64,000 nt of DNA from assembly GCA_015680685.1 (NCBI GenBank), contig MNCI01004660.1, positions 233,785 to 297,784 of the forward strand, in the 5' to 3' direction. Shown here piece by piece: positions 53,995 through 64,000 of the stretch. The notes below the pieces were generated by a model, which saw nothing but the letters and a program-made list of their open reading frames with translations, was not told the DNA's origin and ran no database searches. The position numbers and the translations under genes are program-made. Each line of letters starts with the position of its first letter. Position 1 is the first letter of the stretch. The stretch is from Gnetum montanum. Its lineage: Eukaryota; Streptophyta; Gnetopsida; Gnetales; Gnetaceae.

Positions 53995-54990
53995 TCATTG
54001 AGGTTTCATGGAGGGATCAATGTAAATTCTATGTTGGCATATCCTAAGATCTATTTCGATTAATTTAGGATATGACCAAGTAAATGATTTCAACCATTTA
54101 TTTACCATTTTCAACAGTCCTTTTTGTTGAGGAGCAAGCTTAGCATTAATGATTATTGATTTTCCATTTTTGAGAAATGTATACTCCATACCGGTGGGCA
54201 ATGATTTTAACTCAAGGGGCTTTTTCTTGAACTCGTTAGGGATTTCCAACTTCCCCCAATTGATATTTTCGATGTCAAGACTTGGAAGTTGGCAATGGAC
54301 TTGCTCTAATGTATCTATGCTATCAATGTAGGTGCAAGTCAAGCTCTCAATTTGTTCCATGCATATAGTTGAATCGTTCCCTTAGTTAGCTATCAGCAAC
54401 CGGGTGCCTTCCTGTCTTATGGCTACTGCATACAAGCATCTTTGTATGTTAGTTATTGATGCACACTGGTTGCATGTAGGTAATGTTAAACATTATACAA
54501 ACTAGGACTTCTGCACACAATTACACCCTGTGTCACTGTATGTGATGCATGGAACTTTCTTCTTCTTGATCTTTCCAAATGTATTTTCCTTTGATATTTC
54601 TAGGAAAAGATCATGTATTCCTGGGAATGCATCAATTTTTCTTAGCCATGCTCTTCCCATTATGATTAGGAAGTTCCCCTTACATTTGTTGACTTGAATC
54701 ACTAGGAAATTGGTTGGATACAACCACCGACAAATAGTGGTGAAAATGTCCTCCACTAGTCCTAATGGGACAGTGATGGATTGGTCGGCCAACTCTAAAT
54801 GTATGTTACTCTTTTCTAGTGGAGGCAGGTTTCAGGCTTTGTACATTTCTTGAGAGATTAAGTTAACACTAGAACCTAAATCCAAAAGAGCTTTGCAAGG
54901 TTCGTTCCTAGCGATTTGCAAATATATAAGAGGACTTCCAAGATTATAGAATTTCCTAGAAAGACAGCCAACTTTAATTCAATTGGTAAT
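53995..54990 (-). pseudogene. Protease and linker of full-length element
   Basis: The frame 54502-54792 reads ADQSITVPLGLVEDIFTTIC, then FLIIMGRAWLRKIDAFPGIHDLFLEI, the C-terminal half of an Athila-type protease. The catalytic region just upstream (about 54860-54910) is readable as KALLDLGSSVNLI, again D-L-G rather than D-S-G. A linker frame at 53995-54360 (IDSIDTLEQVHCQLPSLDIE) connects to RT. The same D-L-G in the 7-kb element suggests that it is a family character, not decay. Confidence 0.8.
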
Positions 54991-57538
54991 TGCATGAGTC
55001 AACATGACCATGTGCATTAAGTGTGGTCTTTGGTTTAAAGGAAGCTTTGAAGATTCGAATGGTGGTGAGGCATTTGGAGAATTTACCACTTGTGGTTGCA
55101 AAGACTTAGTTGGAATATTGGTTCTACAGAAAGGTCTTTTCTTTATGCCGTTCTCTAAACCAATAGTAAGTTGAGTGTTGATAGCCCTTGTAGTGTTGCA
55201 TTGTTGCAGCTAGGCAGGGAGCTCACCCTACATAGCTGGAGAAGGTGGTAATGGAGCTAAGTTTGGAAGAGGTGCAGTTGGATGAGAAGGATAGTATGTT
55301 TGTGGAATCTTTCCTCTAGGAGAAGGAGTTCTATAGTACTTTTGGATTTGGTAGTGATACTGAGGAGTGATGTGACTAGTAGAGTCACATGGAGAGATTG
55401 GCTACTACATGTAGTATCCATATGGGTCAAGTTGATGATAAGGGTACTGTTGACGTGGTGGTGGCATTCCCCATGATTATGAGTGTTGCCACTATTGATA
55501 CTATTCATTTAGTTGTGGTGGAGTTCCACTTGGATGTTACATTAAGGGTTGGTGGAACTTTCTTGGGCTACCTTGAGGATAAGGTAACCTTCGAGGTGTT
55601 TTCCATCTATTTAATTGTGGATTTAGTGCATACATCCTAGACTCTTGCAGATGTGAGATTACTGGACAAGATCCCTTAGGATGGTCATATTGACATATCT
55701 CACATTCACCATCATTATCTGTATCTGAATCCACAACCTCTTCAATGATGGAAACTTTGTCCTTACCTTTGTTACGTGCATATTCAATTTCTTTCTTTTT
55801 TCTCCATTTTCAATCACTACCTGGTTCCCTAGACTCCTTTACTATTTTGAGAACGATTTAAAATTTATTATCTAGGGAGTTCCACATTTGGTCCACCTTT
55901 GCCAATAATTCTTATGCAAGTTTTTGAATGGGTAAAGTTTTCCTATTCACCTTCTCTTCAAGTGGTGACTCTTCTTCATATTCACAAAATCTAACTCCCT
56001 TCTTTCAGAGGAAAGGATCTCTATTGTATTGCTCCGCACTCTCTCTTTTCCTTAACTCTCCTTCCTCCTTGGCAACTTGCTCCAACAATCTTTGTACTTT
56101 ATGGGCTCTAAGCTTGTATACTCTTCCTTGGGCATAAGTCCCAATGGTTCTTCATGTTTCATGCCTAAGTCCATCTACAAGATGACGTAGTTGTTCCCTC
56201 TATGAGTAACCATGGCCAGGGAAATGATATAATAATGCATAATATCAGCCCATGGTAGCATCAAAGGGTTCGTGTCCTCCTTGTTTCTGTCCTTGGATTT
56301 ACTTTCATTGGCTGGACACTCAGGAGTATGTTTGATACTTATCATTGAACAGTTATAACATGGTACTCCATCGGTGAATGGATTTTGGTTCTAAGGACCA
56401 GTACTAGCTTTCCGCTTCCTTGATTAGTGTCCATGGAAAAAACTTGATTTTTTTCCCATTCATTTTCTATGTTTTACAAGACACATGAATCATGAAATGC
56501 TTGCAAATGATTTTGAGGATCATCATTGTATCCCCCTTCAAATCATGGGATATTGTTCATGTCCAATATTTTGATCCTACTATCTTTTTGGTGCCTTGTT
56601 GGGATTCTAACAGCCTTAGTTATATTTAGCATACTTCGGGTAGTGAGTAGGGGTTCATCATGATCATGTTGTCTATAGCTTCTATGATTCCTATGTTGTT
56701 CCTACTCTCCCTCCTTTCGCAGTGTGTTTCTCTAGAATTCCCTCATCCCATTTCTTGATTATTTTGTCTATTATTCCTATTTCGCTTACGATTATCCTCA
56801 GGGTCTTTCCCTTTGTGATTGTGTTCCAATCCTGAAGGAGAGCGGGAAGGAGATGATGAAGGTAAAGAGGAAGGAAGAATATCATCATGATGGTGCTTTC
56901 TACCTTCTCTTCGATGGTCATGACCTTGATTGCAGTTACGATCAAAATGTCCATCTTTGTCATGTGTTCATGTTCCTTTCTCAAACCCTTTGTATCTATT
57001 GGTACTAGAATCTGGGTTATGGATAGTTGAGTAAAGATTCTGATGCACAACCCCTTGGCCAAAGTCAATGCGAGGAACATCATTTTGTGGAAGACCTCCT
57101 GAGGCAAGTTCACCATCCTTATTTTCGCTTAGGAGATACGGAATGTCCTGAGACCACTTCCCCTTCATATATTTATAATGTCTCTCCTATTGTAGGTTCC
57201 TTTGACATTATGCCTTTGTAGGTTGATAATCCTTTGAATCATGTTCATGCACAACATATTCCAATTTTAGGTGTTGCATACCAATTCATGTAAGAGCACG
57301 AAAAGCATGCTTGGGATTGAGTGATTGGGCGGTAACACTATGTTACCCTCTAAATCATGCCATTGTAACTGTTCATCCTAGTGAAGGATAAAGGTAAAGT
57401 ATGGTACATACTCATAGGGATGAGTGTATACCAACTAAAACTGTTGAGCACTAGAGGATCATCATGTGTACTACGCCTTCAATTTTTCATTGTGTTAGAC
57501 CTAGGTGATGAAACACTCTCGTAAGAAGAAGGAGACAT
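54991..57538 (-). pseudogene. gag of full-length element (broken)
   Basis: ATG at 57538 opens MSPSSYESVSSPRS, with stops soon after. The capsid part (about 56100-56560) is readable in pieces across several shifts. The zinc knuckle CEICQYDHPKGSC at about 55665-55705 is an intact C-x2-C-x3-H-x4-C. A Pro/Tyr/His-rich tail follows to about 55000. Long His/Asp-rich stretches lie at 56691-57168. Homologous to the gags at 41990-43960 and 15481-16877. Confidence 0.8.
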
Positions 57539-57659
57539 GATTAATTCTTTAGTGTGTGACACTTTTCTCTTTTCTTTTATAATAATTTTAAGATAACCAA
57601 TCCTAAGGGTTCGTTCCAACAATGGGAAGATTCTTAAGTTCTAATTAGTGCACAAACAA

Positions 57660-57682
57660 CAAAGTCCCTGGAAATGGTGCCA
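57660..57682 (-). promoter_or_regulatory. Primer-binding site resembling tRNA-Asp, full-length element
   Basis: On the minus strand TTGGCACCATTTCCAGGGAC follows the LTR. It resembles the tRNA-Asp-complementary TGGCGCCGTTGCCGGGGA with several C-to-T or G-to-A changes and matches the nested element's site closely. Confidence 0.7.
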
Positions 57683-57683
57683 A

Positions 57684-58515
57684 ATTATGGGTGGCAAGGT
57701 ATCCCTATGCTCAACCATATAAATATAAGTGTTACACACCATCTAGTCAAACTCCAAGGACTAAGTGCTTATGCACCTTCATAGAACAAGGATGGGTTAG
57801 GTGATCATTGTCTTCCTAAGCTTACTCGTATAGCATGATTGTATGGTTATGTAAACTTGAGGTATATGATTTTTATGCTTTTTATGTTTTATGTCCTGGT
57901 GCTAAAGAGGGAAGAAGTGAATTAATTAAGTAACTAATTTAAATTAACCAATCAGCTAGGTCCTAACTAATTCTAACACTAGTATCTGATTCCACTTTTT
58001 GTACACATCCTGAACCAGTGCAACATTACTGGGGTTACCAAATGCTAATCATTACTAGGTTACCAAGTGTTCCACACATGCTCAAAGTGGTCGTACTGAG
58101 TGTGCTTACTTGTGAAAATTAACGAATAAATAAAAGCAACATTAATTAACTAATGAAAGCATTAAAAAACTATAAATAGCATTGAGGGTGAGAGATAAGC
58201 TATTTTGAATGTTGCAAGGTTTATCACAAAGTTCATCTTTATTTTTGGACACAAGGTGTGCTCAGGTACATAATGCTCGAATAAAGATCTGTTCACTTCA
58301 TAACTCCTACTGTAGGCACTCGGAAATAGTTCTAACTCTGAGAGGGAGAAATTGTAAGATTTTGGGTAAGGGACTAAGAACTAACTACGAAACCAAGTGC
58401 ACCTGACTCTTATTTATAGGAAATGAGATAGGTCCTCATATTGGGTGTCTGATATCGCTTGGCAGGATTCGATATCGCGGATGCAATATCGCGGCCTCGA
58501 TATCGTAGCTCATGA
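57684..58515 (-). mobile_element. 5' LTR of full-length Athila-like element
   Basis: This 832-bp LTR begins ATTATGGGTG on the plus strand (diverged from TGATGAGCGG) and ends GCTCATGA, followed by TTAAT. The end contains repeated GATATCG blocks (58451-58507). Confidence 0.83.
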
Positions 58516-58520
58516 TTAAT

Positions 58521-61500
58521 CAAAGAGCCTAAAAATCTATAATATGAATACACACAATAAAAAATATTATCTACAATAACTTTGCTATTTCTTATCATTA
58601 AAAAAGGGTTATTTGTAAAATACATATTTAATAATGTAGAAACATTATTTTTAATAAAGATATCTTGTAGCAAATTAAATTTTTAATCCTTCTGAGTAGC
58701 ATAATATAGAAAAGTTGCAACAAGGATCAAAAGATAGGGTGTAAGAGGAAAACCTTGTCTAACTAAGTGCTCAAGTTTAAAAATATTAGTAATGCTAACA
58801 TTTGTATACACTAGCACATTAGCTTTATCGAAAATAATCTCAACCATTCTAATAAATTTATCTTTAAAACCATATTCAATCATATTATAGGTTTTAGCAT
58901 AATCAAGCTTCAAAAATGCATTATCTTGATTAAAATCCTTAATCCATCGCATATCCTCCCAAGTAGTAATAGTATTATTCAAAATATATCTACTTTGAAC
59001 AAAGCTAATTTGCACTAGAATAGTTAATTAAGGAATAATTGGTTTTAATCTTCAACCAAGACATCTAGTTAATATTTTATAAACAAAATTCAAATGAGTA
59101 ATAAACTACTAATTACCAATATAAGAGAGATCTCCTTTTTAAGAATAAGTTGATGACTTCACTATTCAACTCTTGACCAACTAAATATTTTTTAATGTCT
59201 TTAATAAAAATATAAAAAAGTCTATACTAACAACATCCCAATGATTTTTAAAACCTTTAAGGAATTCCATCAAAACTAAGCTTTATCAAGCCAAAAGCTG
59301 CATCTTTAATATCAATAAGAGAGATATCTTACCTAAGGAGATGATTATGTCATTCATAAATAATTGTTGGCAAATGCTTTGAATTTTAAAAAAAAAATCC
59401 CTCCTGGTCAAAATGCTATAAAGTAAATATACAATGAAAATGTTTCTCAAAAAACCATTGATAATAAGTGAATTGGAACTAATAGAGTTATCAACTACCA
59501 AAGAATTGATATCAAATAAATCCCTTATATTTCATAAATTTTAAAAATTCAATGCATATATTTTCCTCTACTTTCAACTAGGAAAAATGATTCCTAATGA
59601 GGGTACCTTTCTACAATATGCATATCTCATTTTTATTTATCAAAGAAAACATAAGCAAGTTGTTGTTGAAGGTCAACGTTAAAGGGATTATTTTGAAGAG
59701 TAGTGTCAATTAGTTGAATATTATTATAAACCTTTTTTTCTCAATTTCCATTCATCTTTTGGAAACTTTTTTACCCAACTTGCAAGGAAAATTTCTAACA
59801 CAATGTATGGCACACAACCACTAATCAATCCAACTAGCATAACTAAAACTAAAATGTTTTTTATTATGTGTAGAGGCCTTTAGGATCTATTGGAAAAAAG
59901 AAATATACATAGTGTATGTAGCAAACACTTCATCAATAAAGTTACCAAGTTTCCTTGGTACTATTTCAAAGAGCTCAATTAAACTATCAACTATAAGTTT
60001 CCATTTGTAGTAACTTTGCTCTAGAAGAAGAAATTCTAGGAATATGTGATGCTTATCTTTAATTGCTCTTTGATTACATGAACATCAAGTTCTCTCTTTT
60101 CTTAGAATCTAGACTCATCTACCTATTTAAATTCTAAAACAATCGGTGTCCAATATTGCTTGGCTAATTTGACATCATAGATGATAGAATATATGAGCAA
60201 TTAAATTTTCTTTTTTGTTGATGCTAACTCCAATCCTATCTAGGTATAATTGTTTCTTTCTTGCAAAAGTGTCTTATTTTCTATACTTTTATGGAGTTGC
60301 CTTATATCACAATGTAGAATCTCGATCTCAATGTTCCACTTCTTGAGCCAAATCGTTCCTATATGGAACAAACCTTTTTGTTTTGTAACAATTAAGACTT
60401 TTTAAAAAAATTTAGTTGTTGTGCTACAATAGAAACTATGAACATATGCTACAAATTGACAAAGAGTTTCTCTCTCTAATGGCATCATATTTGCTTCAAA
60501 AAGCAACAAATTATATTGGATCTACCTTTTAACCTAAATTTCTTCTACCAAAAAATGCTTCTGAACTTCTTCTAGTTTCTTCCAATATTTGCTAGCAAGT
60601 CTAAGACCCCACTTGCATACACATACAAAAGAGTTAGTTTCACATTAGAACAAAAAAATTATTCTTTGATTCCCCATGCTAAGATAGTATCCTTTTGAAA
60701 ATTACTTTTTAAATCAAATAAGTCTCTCAATCCACATGCAATCCTCTATTTGATGGACACCTTAAAACATCTTTTCCAAATGGGAAAAATAAATATGCAT
60801 TTAAATGAAAAAGCTTATAACTTTGAATTACAATTTAAAAAAAATAGGAAAATAGTTTTTTAGTGTCACATCTTTATGAACTTTATCCTTTCCATTACAA
60901 AACTAAAGAGAGTAATTAGAAAAACAAAAGCAATCAAGTCTATCAAAAATTCGGTTATTATCTTTCTATAAGTTAGACCAAGTAAACCAATCTTTGTAAT
61001 GAACATAAAAATAAGCAACATCATATAAAAAAAATTGTTTCTTAAGATCACATCAAACAAAGAGCTCATGATCTACAAGCTAAGAAGAAGCTACAACAAT
61101 TTTGTCATAAAAATTTTCCAACATATTAAAATCAACACAAAAAAGACAATGAATGTTTGGCAAACTTATAAAAGAAATTACTAGAGAGTACTTCAATATA
61201 CAAAAGTAGGAACATAAATGTTACAACTACCAAAAGGGCCTAACACACCTTGAAGAATTTCCAAAGACTATAGAATTATATTCCTTGAGAGAGAATTTTA
61301 TTAGACTACAAATGATTGATAATAAGAGCTACACTATATTGACATGTATTATGATTAGGAAATAACACTATACAATTATGAAAAATATTTTTACCAACCA
61401 TGACTATATCTAAATTAGAAATTTGAATCTCTTGAAGAAGAATGAAATCAGAAAATAAATGTTGCATGTAAAGAAAACTACTAGCAACTTTCATCCAAAG

Positions 61501-61555
61501 TCCATTAGTAAGACCTCAAACATTTCATTATTGATTAACATTGGGTAGAAGAAGG
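58521..61555 (-). pseudogene. L1-type LINE ORF2 remnant (endonuclease and RT)
   Basis: Read on the minus strand with many stops. Near 61400-61450 FILLQEIQISN fits the start of an AP-like endonuclease. Near 60950-61000 DWFTWSNL and FDRLDCF fit the endonuclease F-T-W-x-N and L-D-R motifs. The RT block is an open frame of 110 codons (58683-59015) with VQSRYILNN, FLKLDYAKTYN (catalytic Asp of motif A) and LVRQGFPLTPYLL (the LINE RQGxPLSP motif). The YADD box was not found. The full Athila-like element interrupts it at 58516-58520, and the rest of ORF2 should lie left of 48622, where no clear frame was found. Confidence 0.7.
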
Positions 61556-62094
61556 AGAGTTCTCTACTCTATCAATGGAATTAACATCTTCAAAAGAAGT
61601 TGTCTCTATATCTTAACCAAGGACTACAAAAGAACTATTGACAAATGAAATATCTTGAAAATGTTATTTATCATAAAGATTTAACATGTATCTACTAAGA
61701 GATGGATTTCCTTGATGTTTTATATTTTATAAAAACATTTAGAAACCATCTAGATTAATAGTAGGTTTCTATAAGATCTTAGGAACATACATGTATTTCC
61801 CCATGTTCATCAAAAAATTCTTTGGAATTGAATTGACTGGAATTTCTTTTGAAGGCACATTCTACCAACGAGTGTAACAAGTGACATCCTTAGTGTTTTT
61901 TATTCTATAGAACCCTTTGAAAACCATCTAAATCATTAATAGTTTTATAATAGGTGATTAGCTCATTGTCTTCTTAAATAAGAGGTTGTTAGTTCAAGTC
62001 ACACTTGAGGCATCATTTTATTCTTCTATAATTCCTCTAAAGCATTATGTTAGCTATCTATCTTCAAATGTACTTATAGTCATTCCTTCATGTT
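61556..62094. other. AT-rich stretch with a tRNA-like patch
   Basis: No coding frame recognised. Around 61953-62000 the sequence GATTAGCTCATTG followed 30 bases later by GTTAGTTCAAGTC resembles the A and B boxes of a tRNA, probably a decayed SINE head. Confidence 0.4.
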
Positions 62095-62262
62095 CTGACA
62101 CCCACCTCTTGGTGAGGAGGTTGTGGGTTCGATTCTTGTCTCCACCTATGGGTGTGGTAGTCGTAAAGTATGGTGGGACACTTTTGTTTAGTAGGTCACA
62201 TCTACCCTACTTTAGTGAGAGGTTCTGCTATTGGTCCCTATGTCCATTTTCTCAAAAAAAAT
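62095..62262 (+). repeat. SINE-like repeat with good B box and A-run
   Basis: GTGGGTTCGATTCTTG (62128-62143) is a near-consensus RNA polymerase III B box. A body of about 110 bp follows and ends in CTCAAAAAAAA (about 62251-62261). This arrangement fits a tRNA-derived SINE. No A box of consensus quality and no target duplication could be confirmed. Confidence 0.45.
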
Positions 62263-62580
62263 GTAGAATATTGAAATCATTAAATCATTTTTCATTTAAT
62301 CTAATGCTCACTTTTCATGGAGTCTACTTTGAAGGTTAGAAATTTTGGATTTGATGATGTATCTTTACCTAGAAATCGATAGGAATATCTTTAAACTATC
62401 AACATTATTTACTTTAAAATTGAGCCAGAAATGTAAGACATTTCTTTGCTACTTGCATCAACAAATTCTTTTGCCAAGGTCATTGCTTATGACTTGTATA
62501 AAATCAAAGGCCATGCTAATCTCAATGGTAGTTGTATAAGGTCATTAACAAGTACTTGGCCCTAATGCAAAAGCTTTAGA
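62263..62580. other. AT-rich non-coding stretch
   Basis: Nothing recognisable; short open frames look random. Confidence 0.4.
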
Positions 62581-62722
62581 GAGCAATAGTGGTAAAGAAT
62601 CTTGATTTGAAAAGCTTAAGTCATGGGTTAAATTTTGGTAGGCAATGTTGAGGTATAAAGTTCTAATTGGACTATATATCTTGGGGTGTACTTATATTAC
62701 AATTTTTTCAGGTTCCAACACA
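62581..62722 (+). repeat. SINE-like repeat, non-orthologous copy
   Basis: Head ATAGTGGTAAAGAATC and B-box-like ATGGGTTAAATTTTG, then a body ending CAGGTTCCAACAC. It aligns with 11538-11680 over its whole length although it lies outside the array, so the family is dispersed. Confidence 0.5.
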
Positions 62723-64000
62723 TCTCCCTACCCAAAAGCTTGGGAGTGCACTATAATAATTCAAGGATTTAATTTTAAGATTTTTATTCTGCTAGCTTGA
62801 TCATCTAATGTATACCTTAGTTAATTAAATCCAAGATTTGAGAAACTAAAAGTTTATTCTTTGAATGTATTTTATAATATTTAGGATGCCAAACTTCAAG
62901 TTACGTCAAAAGATAGGATTGTAGAACCCAACTTTTCAATATCTAGGATTTTCCATAAGTAGGAGAAGTAATGTTTGATCATGTTTCAGAGATGCTTTTT
63001 CAAGTTTTCATCCTTCCACAAAATCTTGAAAAACCTCTCCTCCAAGGTGGGAAAAGGATCGGCTCTTGCCCTCATTTAAAACCACTCTCATGGATCTTTA
63101 CTGCTTACTAAAGAGTTTCTTCTAAAAAGAAGGAGAAAACTCTTTCTAAAAATAAAAGAAAGCTTCAATAATAAGACTCAATGAACAAATAATAACAAAA
63201 GCTAAAAGCTTCCCGTCCTTGAACCTCTAGAATAAAAAGAAATTAATAGCAAAATGAGTAGTTAAAGGATATCCCTAAAAAGTTCTACTAAAGAAAATTA
63301 TGTTCACAAAATATTGTTAGGTTCATTTTATTCTTTTGCATCATTTTATGAAAAAATAATCCAACACTACTACATACCTTGATCCAACGTTTCCTTGCAT
63401 TAAAAACCACTTATCGTTTCTCTCCGATTTGCTTTAGACACACAAAAAAATAGAAGAGGCATCACTTTCAAAGAAAATATCGTGTTGGTTGTGTATACTT
63501 TTTCCGTCAAAGAAAACTACCTCTAAATATAGCATCAAAAATACGATACAAACCATGGAAGCCTGATCCAACACTACTACATAAGTCGATCCAATGTTTC
63601 CTTTGGTTTATGAAAAAAATAAGTTGTAACTCGTATTTACTTTAGAGGTATTAAAATACAAGAAGACCACTGTCAAAAATGGTCAAAGATTGAAACGGAT
63701 ATAATATAATAATTCAACATTGTAGAGGACCCAGTTTATCACCCCTGAAAATTCCAATTCAACCTCGGTAAATTTATTCATTTTATTGTAAGAGTAAGAT
63801 AACAGAATTCATGTACTTTGCTTGCAAAATGAAATCAGAATTGAAGTGTGTTTATAAATCTAGCTTGCTGAACAAAAGTTTACCAACAGTTTTACAGATG
63901 AAGATTTCAATTTAACTTGCTGCAGCCGGGGAGACCAGGATGAAAAGATCACAGATTCAAAAAATTTTCAGTATATCCACGAAGAAGGAACTGTCTCATG
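62723..64000. other. AT-rich unannotated end of window
   Basis: A piece near 63015-63070 (ATCTTGAAAAACCTCTCC) resembles 7670-7700 upstream of the LINE fragments. A block near 63370-63420 is partly repeated near 63560-63620 (CACTACTACATA…GATCCAA…GTTTCCTT). The last 280 bp are slightly less AT-biased, but no exon or promoter could be supported. Confidence 0.35.

Larger units (their letters stand above)
48627..58515 (-). mobile_element. Full-length 9.9-kb Athila-like Ty3/gypsy element
   Basis: On the minus strand: 5' LTR 57684-58515, tRNA-Asp-like primer site, gag, protease, RT, RNase H, integrase, a long 3' untranslated region, polypurine tract and 3' LTR 48627-49418. The duplication TTAAT lies at 48622-48626 and 58516-58520. 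The domain order protease-RT-RNase H-integrase is that of Ty3/gypsy. It is the only element in the window with an RT-RH-IN core. Stops, frameshifts and substitutions in RNase H and integrase make it inactive. In units 1 and 2 the orthologous insertion is reduced to one LTR and about 210 bp. Confidence 0.92.

Noticed and set aside
55389-55640. Plus-strand frames near 55282-55640
   Set aside because: They are antisense shadows of the Pro/Tyr-rich gag tail of the minus-strand element.
61986-62539. Host gene exons right of the LINE
   Set aside because: Frames of 117 and 64 codons overlap tRNA-like repeats and show no domain; no splice pattern could be supported.
1-64000. A new defence, metabolic or signalling system
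   Set aside because: Nothing in the window encodes intact non-transposon proteins; the organised structure is fully explained by nested and tandem retroelements plus decay.

Overview
The window is plant nuclear DNA of high repeat content and looks like intergenic retrotransposon heterochromatin. It is AT-rich and carries long, decayed Ty3/gypsy-type LTR retrotransposons with plant features: primer-binding sites resembling the 3' end of tRNA-Asp, Athila-like gag zinc knuckles, polypurine tracts and 5-bp target duplications. L1-type LINE remnants and short tRNA-like (SINE-like) repeats are also present. No intact single-copy host gene could be supported, nor any rRNA gene, CRISPR array or bacterial operon. 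The species cannot be named from the sequence; a seed plant with a large, repeat-rich genome (gymnosperm or large-genome angiosperm) is the best guess.

Layout. Bases 1-58520 are best read as a head-to-tail array of one retroelement ('array element'). Its 1.7-1.8 kb LTRs start TGTTGA and end TCAACA. They lie at 248-1945 (with a partial second copy at 2033-3036), 19482-21206 and 32098-33881. Each is preceded by a polypurine tract and followed by a primer-binding site, so neighbouring units share LTRs. The internal region reads gag, aspartic protease, a short linker, then the integrase C-terminal GPF module. Reverse transcriptase, RNase H and the integrase core are absent in all three units, so the element was non-autonomous before it was multiplied.

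After the coding part every unit carries the same series of older insertions: a 3' L1 LINE fragment (plus strand), two SINE-like repeats, an LTR of an Athila-like family on the plus strand with target duplication AGCAT, and an Athila-like element on the minus strand with target duplication TTAAT. The units differ in what happened to these insertions. Units 1 and 2 keep only a solo LTR at the AGCAT site (10632-11394, 28944-29729). Unit 3 still has a 7-kb element there (41031-48007), itself a gag-protease element whose RT-RH-IN core has been excised. At the TTAAT site unit 3 has the complete 9.9-kb element (48627-58515) with gag, protease, RT, RNase H, integrase and both LTRs; units 1 and 2 keep one LTR plus about 210 bp and share the same breakpoint. 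In unit 1 a further 5.7-kb Athila-like element with only gag (12227-17920, target duplication ATGTC) is nested inside that LTR.

Bases 58521-61560 hold a minus-strand L1-type LINE (endonuclease and RT remnants) into which the full Athila-like element inserted. Bases 61560-64000 are AT-rich with a few tRNA-like repeats and no recognisable gene. All coding regions are broken by stops and frameshifts; everything here is a relic, although the full-length Athila-like element could once have supplied enzymes to the two gag-only or gag-protease relatives. Three N positions (9491, 36537, 36655) mark assembly gaps, and the segment between the last two is in the wrong orientation.
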